A stretch of DNA of 64,000 nucleotides from Caprimulgus europaeus. Lineage: Eukaryota > Chordata > Aves > Caprimulgiformes > Caprimulgidae. The notes under the pieces are model-generated. The model saw only the letters and a list, made by a program, of their open reading frames with translations. It was not told the origin of the DNA and searched no databases. Positions 11,969 through 24,200 of the stretch are shown piece after piece. A program made the position numbers and the translations under genes. The first letter of the stretch is position 1. Each line of letters begins with the position of its first letter. The stretch is taken from positions 1,515,001 to 1,579,000 of the forward strand of contig OU015542.1 in assembly GCA_907165065.1 (NCBI GenBank). The letters are read 5' to 3'.

Positions 11969-12766
11969 TAGAGAGCTGGGAAGTGCTACAGCAGCTGGGG
12001 CAGCGAGCAGGGAGCGAGAGGGAAGGGGCCGTGTGCTGAGCACGCGTGGGCCAGTGTTTCACTGAGGCCAAAGCCCGCAGACCCAGGAGGGCCCAAGTGA
12101 CCCAATGCTGCTTCCAGGGGAGGAGCTGAGCAGTGCTGGGAGGTGCTAAGGAGGGCTCAGGAGGGCTCACTCTGTCCCGGCGCTGGGATCACACAAACAT
12201 CATTCAGCCAAACCTATCACCGGAGGGTTTTCCATGGCACCTTTCTCTGTGTCCATTGTATTTCAGTGAATAATTAACATCTGGGTTTGAAAAATCCCCT
12301 CCATCCCCGTAGCTGTTTGGTGTCAAAGGTCTTACAGGTGTGAAAGCACAGAAATCTGCTGTGCTGTGTAAAAACCAGGAGAATGGGAAAGTGAGAGAAC
12401 ACCACGCGGCTCGAACCTGAACAACGATGGCAGCAAAGTCCCTCAGCAGCAGATCTGCACGTGGGAAGGGCAGAGGGGCTGAGAGCAGGCGATGAACCAA
12501 CACAAAGTGAAATTCATCCTGGTAGAACTGTTCACAGAGCGGCTGATAAACCCGGGGGATCCTCTGTCCTCACTCAGAGCTCGTCTCCAAAGCGCGGGGC
12601 TTTGGCAGGCAGCGGCGCCGTCCACACTCACCACCCGTCTGGGGTCTCACAGCACCTCGTTCCCATGTACCTAAAAATAAACCCAGCAAACTGGGAGCCC
12701 CCTGGGTGCACAGATACAGAAAACACAAGGGACTGTAACATTGCCACTGTGTAGGAAAATGACAAA

Positions 12767-12772
12767 TTTATT
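12767..12772 (-). terminator. Candidate distal minus-strand poly(A) signal (AATAAA)
   Basis: TTTATT on the plus strand, AATAAA on the minus, inside an A/T-rich stretch (12,755-13,090) that looks like a transcript 3' end. It could be a distal MTMR3 site, giving a 3'UTR of about 5.3 kb, or belong to another transcript. Confidence 0.35.
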
Positions 12773-13099
12773 AAGATCTAAATATTCACTCTGAGGCTAC
12801 AGCAGAATAAACGCTGTTACAAACAAAGAAGCACTGGGGTCTAACACCTGATACTGCTGCTGAACAGCTCTCTGCTCTCACAGGTCGCATGTTTTAAAAC
12901 ATTTAAAGTTCTTGAAGTAATTAACCAAGACTTCAGCTGTCATTTTAATACAAATCCCACCAAAAAAAAAATTTACAATCAAATGCATCACCTGTTGCCA
13001 CTGCAAGGTAAAAATCATTTAATAACTATGGGCAATTCGGTTTTAAAAACCCCCGTATTTGTTAAATAGGAAGAGAAAACTTTAGCAGCATTTTAAAAA

Positions 13100-15560
13100 A
13101 TTTGAAAGTCCAAAGAATACCATAATCCTAAATCCCAAAATGCAGCACTCCCAGCCCCGATGTGGGGACTCTGTGGGTATGAGGGATGGGAATTTGTTAT
13201 TCCCCTGCACAGGGACAGCACAGGCACACGCTCCTCCGGCCCCGGCTGTGTTAAAAGGTTCCATTTCTCCTGCATCCTCGCTCTAGAGCTGCTGGATTCC
13301 CTCATTCACAAAAAAAGAGCCAAATTGTTAAAAAAAGAAGAACCCCTCCAAGCTGCCCAGGCTTGGTGTGGGCTGTGGGCTGTCTCCTCAGCCCTGCCCA
13401 GCGTGTCCAGCATCACGCTGCTCTGTGAAGGCACCAGGAGAATCGCTGCTCTGTCCTCCAGAGAATAAACCACCAGGAACAAACATGAGCAGAGCTGCAT
13501 CACCCACCTTCCTCACGACTCAAAAAGAGCCTGAGTCGCTGCTTTGGCTTTTTAACCAAGAAAGGGAATTCCACGGAACTCCAGAGCTGGTTCCGATCGA
13601 TGCCAGCAATGGAATCCAGCTCCAAGGCCTCTGTAAAACCTGATCTGGACCCTGTACCTGAGCAAATGCCAGAGCTGGGCTTCACACAGCACAGTCTGAG
13701 CGCCTCCTGCCAGCACAGCCCAGTCAAACACCGTCCTCTGACCAACCCTGGAGACGGATTTCTCAAAACCTCGCGCCGAGTCATTCAGGATCTCCTGCAG
13801 GAACAGTCATGGACTGACCAGAAACGATCGCACACCCCCGGCTGTCAGACGAGCTCGGAACCTGCTCAGCTTTCCCTGCCTGTGGCGACTGCCCGGGGCA
13901 GCCTCCCAACAGCAAAAAGCTTCTCCCAGTGTGTGCTCCACCCCACACAGACAGCCCATCCTGGGCAGCAGCATGGTTCCCAACACCTTCTCCTCCTTCA
14001 CCACCAAAAAGCTTTTGGTTTTCCATCCTACCTGCCACCACCACACCTCACCTGTACAACAAAGCTGCGATGAAGGAACTGCTGCTCAGCCTGGGAGATC
14101 GCTGCTGCTGAACCTGCTGGGCCACCACGCTGAGGTACTCCTGCCACCTCCAGCGGCGAGGAGAGCCTGGGCTCGCTGCTGTCCTACCTAGGGATGAGAG
14201 GGGCCTTCACTTCTCAACGATTGTCTTGTTCCTCAGCCACTGGTGCTACGTGTGAGACCCCCGCTCAGCCGCACAAACCGCCTCTGCGGGAGGAGGCTTT
14301 ACAGGGTGCCCGGCGCCTACAGCTGCGTATGGCGACAGAGCACCGCTCTCCACTCGGGCTCCTTGAGAGCTGTGACGAGAAGGGAGGGAAGGGCACTCAT
14401 TAGGAGGAATCCATCACCAGGAAATGAGCTTCCACACAAGGGCAGCTGCGTGCTCCTCCAGCAGAGCCGATGCCCCAGACACAAAGCCCTTTGGCACCAC
14501 AGCAGCTTCACACTGTGGGGAAGTTAAAAACGTCTCCAGCTCCCCTCGAGAGCGGCACAGGACACCCCTGGGGCTTGGATCCCGGGCAGGGGCCAGGGGT
14601 ACCGGTGTGCACACAATGCCAACAACCACTTCACCGCCCAATAATGAGCTACTGGAAAAGCACTTGGAAGTAACTGGAGTATGAAAGGAGCTCTAGAACA
14701 TCAAATTCTGGTGTATAATTGAAAACCTGCTGTTTCTTTGCATGTTCTTAATAGTGCAAAACGTTAGAGATGCTTTTCTTTCTTCTTCTGGAAGCTGTCA
14801 ATACAACCCCCAGCTGTGATCACAGCTCTGCCCAGAATCTGCAGTTTTATTTGATTAAATAAATACCAGGAGATTACAAAGCAATTGTGCATAATGTCTT
14901 GTGATTAGAACAGGCCTGTCCCAAAATAACTCTCAGTTGCTCAAGGAGATCTTCAGCCTCCCTGAGAATTCAGGGCAAATCCTCTCTCTCGACTTCAAAT
15001 ATGTAAGAAAGGAAATAACTGATGGAGCGAGGGGAGCGCACGGGGCCAAGCAGCCGACACGAGCGAGCAGCCCTAGGAGAAGGAGAATAATCGGACCCTT
15101 GTGCAGGAGACTTTGGCAAGACAAACAGCAGTTGAATTTTCCACCTTCTGGGAAAAAAATAAAATAAAAAGTATATGAAAACCTGAGTGAGTTTGGTTTG
15201 TTCCCAAAGAGCCACAGCTCCACCATCCAGCACTGAGAGTAAGGCAGCAAGTACGCAGCTCTCGCCTCCCCACCCCGCTGCCGGGAGTGCCGGCATTCGC
15301 TCGCCGCAGGGGAAGGGAGCGTGGAGCTTCCTTTTCCAAACGCCACTGACAGCGGGGACAGTCCCCCGGGAGCCTGGGCTGCTCCTGCCTTTGGGCTAAA
15401 TCACAGCATCAAGGCTTTGAGATACGGGGGCTGGGAGGGGGATAAAGAGGACGCGGTACCGAGGGAGACGGGACTCTCAGTTCTCCAGCCCCGGAAAGCG
15501 GTGCCGGCTGTGCCCACAGGGCCCGGAGGTGCCTGTGCTTTGTGTCACTTCCCTCTCCCT
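13100..15560. other. CpG-enriched non-coding region downstream of MTMR3
   Basis: Blocks at roughly 13.8-14.6 kb and 15.0-15.5 kb are much richer in CG dinucleotides than the AT-rich introns. No ORF here has splice borders or a recognised family. It may be extended MTMR3 3'UTR, a regulatory CpG block, or an unseen non-coding transcript. Confidence 0.4.
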
Positions 15561-15802
15561 GGGACTCCTGCACCAGGAAAACCAAACTGAATATTCTGAC
15601 CTTTAGGTTTAGGAGCAACAGTTTTGTTGTTCCCCACAAGGACACACAGTGGAAAAGAAAGCAAGAGGAGGCTGCAGCAGCCTCCCTTCTCAAAGGCCTT
15701 GGTGTTTCTGCTGACCTCAAACAGATCCCCTAGGAAGGAGAGGGAAGAAAAATAAAAAATTAGAAAGTGTTTTAGCAAATGCTCCCATGCAAAAGTCTAA
15801 AC

Positions 15803-15818
15803 TTTATTCACTTTTATT
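15803..15818 (-). terminator. MTMR3: MTMR3 proximal poly(A) signals (two AATAAA)
   Basis: Two AATAAA hexamers on the minus strand (15803-15808 and 15813-15818), 10 bp apart in an AU-rich tract, about 2.3 kb after the MTMR3 stop. This is the most likely main 3' end. Confidence 0.6.
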
Positions 15819-15911
15819 TATATATTTAACAATTCTAAAGTATTTACTTCTCGCTTTGACAAAAAATGAAAAATATAGGAGCACTTTACTCTCTTGAGGA
15901 GAGAAGGGTTA

Positions 15912-15919
15912 TATATACA
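15912..15919 (-). promoter_or_regulatory. MTMR3: Pumilio response element consensus in MTMR3 3'UTR
   Basis: TATATACA on the plus strand is TGTATATA on the minus, a match to UGUANAUA, about 95 nt before the proximal poly(A) signals. An 8-mer can occur by chance, so its function is inferred. Confidence 0.35.
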
Positions 15920-17463
15920 CAGCTATGGAGAGATACTGGTTCCTCCTTTACATACAAAGAAAAAATAATATTAATAAAAAAAGTGCTTCATCGATCAAAA
16001 AAAGACTAAGAGCTGCAAGCATTTATTCACACTGTACATCACAGACCCCAAAAACCCGTATCATAACCTCTTGGCACCTGTCATTAGGAACTGCAGAATC
16101 TTAGACTTATTTTTGACTGTCTGTTTGCACCACAAACCCACACAGCGTTAGTGCACACGACCACCCCGCGCCCCCAGAGCCAAACCTCCACTCGCCCCCG
16201 CCGGAGCCGGGCGTTGTCCTTCTCCTGCTCCAGCGTCCCACGGAACAGCAGTGCCTGCAGCTCTATTCCAGCTGGTCACTGCACTGGGTTAGGAACAAAT
16301 ATGCCTAGACACAAAGCTGGAGAACCCAGCTGTATCTTTGCTCTTCCCTCCTGATGGTTTGAAAAATATTTCGAGACCTGCACCACGGGAGATCCCAAGA
16401 TGCTGCGTTACAGACCCCTCCCCCAAGGGCACTGAGCCAGCCTCCTGGACATTCACTTTTGTCTTGTGAATCCTCAGCGCACGCCGCGGCAGGGTGAGGA
16501 TCCTTGCACAGGGCGTGGGGAGTCCCAAGTCACAAATAAAACACCTTGACATTTCTTTTCCCCACCAGACCTAACAAGTATCTTGAGATGGTTTTCTCTG
16601 TGTGACACTCGCTTTGGATGATGTGATTGTGACATTTCAGGGAAGGGAAGCACTCCTTTCCCAGGGTTTCTTATATTTTTGAGCTTTTGTATTTAAAATT
16701 CTCACATACTCCAGCAGGATTTTTTTGTCCTTGAGAATATCACTAGAGAAGCTGTCACTCTGGCTAGGCGATACACCGTGAAGCAGGATCTATGTTTCTT
16801 CTTCGCCAAACTGCACTAAACAGGCTCTATCGAAAGGAAAAGGGGATGAGGATCTAACACTCAGTTAAAAACATCTATTTAAGAGCTTCACACTTTAATG
16901 AGGTGACTTTAAAAGCGACTCAGATTGGGACAGAAAGAAGGGGAACCCATGAGATCGTAGGTCTCGATGAAAGCCTCCGGCAGATTTTTCCTATCTGGAG
17001 TATATTGAACACAGACTGCAAAGGAGGAGACGTTCCAGGAGCGTGACAAGCACCAGTGCACTGCCCACGGGCTGAGCCCAGCGGCACCACCAGCACTTCA
17101 GCACTGCCCTGGCGTCGGTTCGGATGGTCTCAAAGTGCGCGTCACCACCAGCGCAGCAGCCTGTCTGTACGCACCACGGCGAGTGCGCTGCTCCACCTCG
17201 AGCAAACCCTCCTGCAGGCGGGGCAAGGACTGAGGTCGAAGGTCTTCTACTTTCCCACTTGGTTTTCAATATTGAATGGGCTCTTCAGAGAGAGGTGCCA
17301 GCGCAGCACCCACCTCAGCCTGCTCCATCCCCTCAGACAAGCACACGCTTTCCTCAGCCAGCAGCGTCCGGGCGTTTCCTCCCCCAGCCACAGCGGCAGG
17401 GCCGGTGGCAATGCCGCACCCCGGCGGTGCGCGAGCACAGAGCCGCTGCGGAGGGAAATCCGG

Positions 17464-17491
17464 GATTGATTGATTGATTGACTGATTGATT
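17464..17491 (+). repeat. GATT tetranucleotide microsatellite
   Basis: Seven 4-bp units, six GATT and one GACT (the fifth unit), within the inferred MTMR3 3'UTR. Confidence 0.9.
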
Positions 17492-17837
17492 CCCCCTTCA
17501 CGCAGTGACAATAGCTAAGCCCACTCTAAGAACAGAGAGGGAGAGTGCTCTCTTGGGAAAGAAGTTCCCATTTCTTCTAGCAGCAACAGGTTCCCAAACA
17601 ACAGTTTCTTGTTTGGAAGTAAGAGGAGTGACTGAAAGCACTAGCACTGACGCTACAGGTGTTCACACTCTGCACACTGGCTGGATCGATTCCCCTCTTC
17701 TCTTTCCCTCCACACAATTGTCTGTCTGCAAGAGTTCAGCAGTGGGACAGTTAAATACAAAAGGGAAATCTGGTTCTGGCACCAGCTCCCTCCCCACTTC
17801 CACAATCTTCCAGCAAACAAACATATATATATTATTA

Positions 17838-17877
17838 TACACACACACACACGCACAAGCGCAGACACACACACGCA
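17838..17877 (+). repeat. Interrupted CA dinucleotide microsatellite
   Basis: Two AC runs separated by gcacaagcgcag, preceded by a short TA/ATT tract. It lies in the inferred MTMR3 3'UTR, so it reads as (TG)n in the RNA. Confidence 0.9.
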
Positions 17878-18091
17878 GCCGGGACAGAGAGGAGAGGGGG
17901 AATGGCTGGAGAAGGAGAACCCCACAATCCAGCGGCACGTCCTCGAGCTCTGTCCCGCCGAGCAGTGTTCCACGCCCCAACCTCCAGAGTGCACGGCTCC
18001 CGCATCCTCCCGGCCTCAGCCCACCGAGAACCCGCGTGTCTGCGGGGAAGCATCGGCACGGCTGCGCCCCCACCGCTCTGAGGCTGGGACT

Positions 18092-18263
18092 TTAATTTGA
18101 TGTGGCAGTGATGGGCTTATCCAGTTCGAGATCCAGGCTGGAACTGCTGGGGTGCAAGCTGCTGTAGCACGATTTGCAGACTCTGCTGGGCTCAAAGAGC
18201 TGCTGGCTAGGAACGGGCACCTTCTGGTTACAGCAACTGGAGCAGAACACGTTTCCACAATTC
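18092..18263 (-). CDS. MTMR3: MTMR3 terminal coding exon (second half of FYVE)
   Basis: 172 nt. Encodes [20 protein letters not shown], then [20 protein letters not shown] and the tail [13 protein letters not shown] before TAA. Three CxxC pairs (CGNVFC counted with CRNC, SSCC, CKSC) complete the two zinc sites. Confidence 0.96.
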
Positions 18264-21200
18264 CTTGCATCAGGAACAAAGGAGAAATGGAAAAGAAAAT
18301 ATTAGAGGCAATTTGACCAAGTTACTCAAGTTCTACAATTATACTATTCACAGTGTTGGGACAGGGTCAGGCCTGGAGACTGCAGTTGCTCCTCCCTAAG
18401 TACCAGATGCCTGCAAAGACAACCCTCCACTTCCCAAACTGAGGCAGAGCTTCAGGGAACGGACACCTGAAAGGAGCACAAAGCAAAGGACAGCACAGAA
18501 TTCCAGCTCCTCACACGTCTCTAAAGTGACAGCTCTTCTGTCCAACACTGCCTCGTGCCAAACTGGAGGGAACTTACTCCTCTGTGAAGCAGGGTAAGCT
18601 CTTGCCCACATCCTGCAGAGGAGCTGCTCATCTCTGTCACTGCTGCCTTGGGGACAGGTGGCTAAGAGAGGGGCTGAGGGAGAGCAAACAAGGGGGCTTC
18701 CTCCACAAGGATGCGGGGAATGTGGTGCCATGACCCCTGCTCACTTCACTGATCACTTCACTTCGGGTTAGAGACTGACTGGATCCTGGGAGAAGGTAAG
18801 AGGCTCTGCTCCTCTTCTAAAAGCGTGTGCTGATAAGTACCAGCACAGAGACATTTTCTTCTGTTCCTTTCAAGTGCACTGCTGGAAAGTTTAAGCATGG
18901 AACAGTTGAAAAAAAATGAAAACCAGTTTGGGTTGATGCAATCTTCCAATTGCCTCAGCAGCACAGTCCCTTCTGCGGTGTTCCCAGCAGTCCTGTGCTT
19001 CTGCATAAAGTAAACTGAGTTGAACAGGGATCATGCAAAGCCAGGAGCCGGGCAGGCAGGTACGTCATGCTCAGCAGGGGCAGGAGCGCTGCGGCAGGGT
19101 GAGCGGTCTCACACGGCAGCCGGTGGAAGGCCCGCTGGTGCATGCACCTCACGGGAAGCAGGGATAAAACTCATTCTTGAAAATAATTACCTTCTCATCA
19201 CGCTGCTCCCCCTCAAAACCTGCTGCTGCTCACGCCAGGCTGGTGAGCACCGCAGTGCTCTGTCCTCCAAACCCATCAATTCTCGTAAGGAGCTCAGAAC
19301 TGCACTCCAGGGACCTGCAGTTCGCAGCTCTCCCTCCACGCCCAACGCCCTCCTCATTAACTCTTTGGCATCAGGATTTTGTGCCATTATTGTTTTGCAC
19401 TAGAAAAGGATTTGCTGCTGCAAAGAGACTGACGGGGACCTCTGCCTACAGCCAGCAGCTTTGATTAATTCTTCCTTGCCAAGAGACAAGATTTCCAGAT
19501 GCTGGTCACTGATGGGGAGAGAGCCAGCAGAGAAATCCCATTTCTCACTTCAGTGGGCTAATGTTCTCCGCTCCGCACAGCGGCTCCTGTGACCCTGGCA
19601 CTGGGAGGCTGACAATGGCTAGCACCTTTCTGCAGCGCTCCTGAAATCTTCTTCAGGACCCCGTTAGAAATTACTATCAGAAAAAGCAGCAGGTACAAAC
19701 CAGCCCCGTGAGGTGTACAGAAACACCCTGCAGAAAAGCAGTCCTGACAACCCACACCTCTGCTGCTCCACGAACAGCTCTCCAGCAGGAGCTCGCTGTC
19801 AGTGGATGAGGTCAGAAAAGAACCAGAGGGATTAAAACAAATATCTGTTTGTTGGAGCTCACCAGCTTCCTAACACATGCTCGGGCTCTGTTGTTGTTTT
19901 AGCCTTCTGTGACAGATAACAGTGTTCTGAAAGTGTTCTCCCCCGAGCTTCAAAAGCTCTGAACAACTCACTCTTTCTATCCTGGTGGTCCTCTGCTTCA
20001 CTTGAGAGATTAAACAGAGATGTTAACAAACATGCTGGAAAAGCAATCTTGTTCCTCTGAGGAACGGGGGCTTAAATCACACTACTAACATATCTTCTTA
20101 CTAAATCATGGATGTTCACCTATTTCTTTACGACACTAACCCTCCACCAGCTTTACAGTACCTGTTGCTGCCACGGTGATTTCAGTCCTTCTAAAATAAG
20201 TGGCATTTGTCAACACACACTGTACAGCAAGATTAGAATCGTTTGCTAACATGTGGACCTCTCCCAAAAATAAGGCAAAAAAGGGAAAGAATGAAAAATA
20301 AATTCATAATGGCTAAACTCGAAGACCATTCTCTTCTCAGTTAGAAGTGAAGCATTCTCTGTTACCCAAACACACAATTTACTGATGGTGAGTGTTAGTG
20401 TGATCCACATCCCCAACGAAGCTACCGAAAGCCGAGTCTCAAATGCCTTTCTGTGAAATAGAAGCCTGTTTGTTCGGCTCTGAGCACCCAGCAGACCGTG
20501 CTAGCCACCCACAACTTATTGCTTGTGATATCTAGGCCAGTGAAAAAACAAAGAGGGGGAAGAGACTGAGTTAGTTTGGAGAAGTTACCCAGAAAACGCA
20601 GACGGACAACAGACAGAGGCTGTTGGAAATGCTCACCAGATTTGATCAACACGTTCAATGTCCCTGCAAGGAGTGGAGAAAGAGCTCAGAGGGGAACGAG
20701 CAAAAGCAGCAAATAGTGGCAATGAAAGAAGCTGGATATTTTTACCCTGCTCAAGGCCTTACAGTGCTTGGGTTTCAGTTAATTTGTACTCTCAGGTAGA
20801 TGCTGAGCAGACTGCCATCGATTGCTTCACTTTCTAAAAAATGTAATTTATGGAAACACTTGGGTTTTCTTGCTGGTTGCCATTCCTGACTGGTCTCAAC
20901 CATAAACAACCAGACCTTATGTGGACAGCCTGGTCAATCCAGGTTAGACATCTGAAAGCTGAAGAAACAAAGACACTAACAGGAAATCTGCAACCAAACG
21001 TGAAACCCTGAGCCCACATTGACTTCTCATAGCGTTGGGCGTGCCCAGTGTGTATCTGTGTGCTGGGAACTCTCCAGAGCCCAGGCCCAGGGAACTGAAG
21101 GGCAGGAGCCCGATGTCAGTCAGCCTGGGGAAGCAGGGAGGCAGGCTGCCAGTGAATGGTGCACTTCACATGAGGAGGGGGACAAAGGAAAACACCATTT

Positions 21201-24200
21201 TAACTCAGGAAACCCTTCAGATGTGTACAACTGTATGCTTAGTAATTATATTTCTCATCTGAAGCCCAAAAGCATACAAATTTGCACAAATACAGTGGGG
21301 AAAAAAAAAAAATCAAAGCCATTCAACTTCTATTCGTTCTGCCCTGGGTTGATTTATCCTGACAAGACTAAATGGAGCAAAATACAAACTGGACACAAAC
21401 CAAGAAAGATGTTTATCATTCTCTGAAACTTCAAAAAGCAATAAAGCATCAAAACATGGTAACTGCCACTTGTTTAAATGATGGTTCTTATAATTGTTTT
21501 CCAATGTCCAGAAATCAGGAATAGGGATTTATTTGAAATATAACTTAGAAATCTGAGATTCTCTGTCTTTAGGGTATGGTCTAATCAAAAGGCCTCTGCC
21601 ACCTGTTCTTCACTAAGCCCCCGTTTGCATTATCTATTGCAGCCTCTGCTACCAATATGTCTGGCAAATAATAATCCAGAAAACTTTTATTTCACATAGG
21701 TGTTCTTTCCAAATTATTTTATAAGAGCAATTTAATGAAAAGGGGAAGATGGTTAGAGAAGGAAAGGAGCAGGTTTACAGCCAGTAATGGAAAGAAGATG
21801 GTATTCATATGGTTGCAGTATCGAATTACTGAAGGCTAAAATAAACCAGTGTTTTTATGATTTACATCCTCACAAAGAGCTAAAGAGCCAGCTGCCTCCA
21901 AATCCAATTTGAGGGAGAAAGGTGGGATCTGTTTAGGCAGGGGTGGAGCAGATCCCAAATCTGGCTTTTTCAATACATCCTCTGCATGAACTGGAACTGA
22001 ACAGGAGAAACTGTTCTGTTCTCCTAAAGCTCTCTGTTCCTTCAGGAACATGCACAGTCCTACTCTAAAAACCCTACTCCTTGAGAAAGGAACTGCCTGG
22101 CAAAAGAAAGCCCTTTCCTGGTTTAAAAGGAGAGGGAACAATCCACACCATGACCGTGCCTCCCTCCCTCTCAGGTTACCTGCAGTGGTGCTTCCTGCTG
22201 GCGAGCCAGAACGCGCTGTCACAGCCATAGCAGTGCGCAGCGAGGTGGTCTGGAAGCCATCGTGTCACCTGGGAGAAATAAAAGACAGGTTCATCAAGGA
22301 GAGGACAATTAATTAGAAACAAACACATCTCACTTGTGCTTTACAAATTCAAAGCAAAGCACCAGGAGAGAGGGAAGTGTTGGTTCTACTTTAAGTGCAC
22401 ATTCAGTGTTTACAACAATTGAAGACAGAAACCTTCCCCTTGAGAACAGATACACTACATTCCCCTCAGACAAACAGAAATTAAGTCACAAAGTTCAATT
22501 CCTTGGGTTTTTTTCTGTGCTTTAGAAGTATCCAGGCCAAGAATATTCATGTGTCTACCTAAGGCTCTTTTATGTAACCATCCATTCCACAGCTTCTCAC
22601 AGAGTTCATATGCTGACAGCAGAGGGCTCATAGGCACAGGTACTGATATTCAAAGTAGGAGAGACAAGTGAAATGCGAGAAAGAGTTCACAAGAAGTGGC
22701 ACAAGACCAAAAGGCTGTAGGATAATTTGAATTATGAGTATCCTCATCCTACTGGAAGAATGAGTGATTTACAGGGATTTAGTCTGTACCTCTGTGTCCT
22801 GTTTATCCACCTGTTCCCAGCTGGCTTCAGAGAAAATCTCTGTGCTGCAGCGAGACAAGCAGTTCTGATCCAGATTGCTTTCCGAGTCGGGTATAGAAGT
22901 CTGTTGGCAAACAAACACAGCTGAACAGAACCTTCCCACATTCCTGCTTCCATGCAAATAAAAACCAGACATACTGGGGAGGAGTGGAAAGGGCACCTCC
23001 TGCTAAGGAAGAGCAGGCTACACCTGCACTGGAATGGTCGATGTCATACCCAGTCACCTACTCACAGCGCGCATGTAGCGGCGAAAGCACGAGTACCTCT
23101 CTGAATGGGACTGTAAATGCCACACAAAGTGGTTTGTGCAGCAGTGAACTGCAAAAACACCCCCCAAAAAACAACTCCAACAGGTCAGTTTTTGACTCTC
23201 TGATGACATAAGGATGATGTGAGCTAGAATGGATTTAAAAAAAATCCGTTTTCTGCTGTGTTAGCACAGAGTTTTTTGGCAAATTTTGAGTGATAAACCA
23301 AAAAAGCTGCTCACTGTGGCCCCAATTTCATGGCTGCATTTGCTTTCCAAGGTCGTTTCACTTTCAAAACCAATACCAGTAATACATACATACTTTTGTT
23401 GGCAAAAATTCTGGAAAATATGAGCCAAACCACACATGGGAAACTCAGAATTTGAGCTATCTATATTCCATATACAGTTCTTTGGGAATAAAGCTTTATT
23501 AATATAGTCTAGCCAGGTAGAGTTGTATTTTAACTGAATTAAAACTCAGCCAGCCCTTAAAATATATGAAAAAATAGCAAGAAATCTTGAGGAAATGTCT
23601 TTGTGTGCCTGAGGAATGGGCACTTCAGGAGCTCCAGAAGACCTGCTGCCACCAAGCTGAGGCACAAATGGAAAGCAGAGATCAGATTCTTACAAACAGT
23701 GAATCTTCTCTCTCATATCCAGCCCTACCCTGCAGTTGGTGAAGGCCCTTTAAAAATGGGAATGTAATAAATTAAGCCAAAGCACCAACTTTCTCCAAGG
23801 TTTCCAAGTTTTTGCCAGTGACAGAAGCCACACTCAACTGAAATGACCTGAGCTGAAACAGATGCCCAAAAGGATCACGTACTGCTCTCATCTCCAACGT
23901 GAACAGCCAAGAAGGCTCTGAGTATTTTGCACATCAAACGTACCTGGGACTATCCAGCACCTCTGCCACTTCTAAACAGCATTAAATTAAACAAACAAAA
24001 GCTTAAAACTTTTTTTTCCTTCATTTTTCAGGCATATAAAACACGTTACAATGTGCACGGAGCAAAAGGACATTTCTGATGGGTGTTCGTTCCGTCGACC
24101 TCAGGAATCACAGCCCAGTGCTCTGCCCAGCATTCAAACCCATCAAAGACACAAACTCTGCTTCATAGATTTTAAGTCTCCTCACCCTTCACACCCCTTT

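Larger units (their letters stand above)
10290..12766. other. Convergent intergenic region
   Basis: Lies between the plus-strand acyl-CoA dehydrogenase poly(A) signal and the minus-strand MTMR3 3' side. It holds the 20-bp duplication and one CR1 (11585-11968). I saw no exon with convincing borders. Confidence 0.6.
15803..18091 (-). other. MTMR3: MTMR3 3'UTR (inferred)
   Basis: Runs from the base after the TAA at 18092-18094 to the paired poly(A) signals. It contains a GATT microsatellite, a CA microsatellite, a CpG-rich part near 17.0-17.45 kb and a Pumilio-type element near the 3' end. No spliced coding sequence is visible. Confidence 0.6.

Noticed and set aside
13600..14073. 157-codon plus-strand ORF in the GC-richer region
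   Set aside because: Pro/Ser/His-rich, overlapped by equally long ORFs in other frames, no known motif; explained by GC-rich composition.
10226..15802. Search for HORMAD2 or ASCC2 exons
   Set aside because: No HORMA-domain words or ASCC2 words seen on either strand with splice borders.
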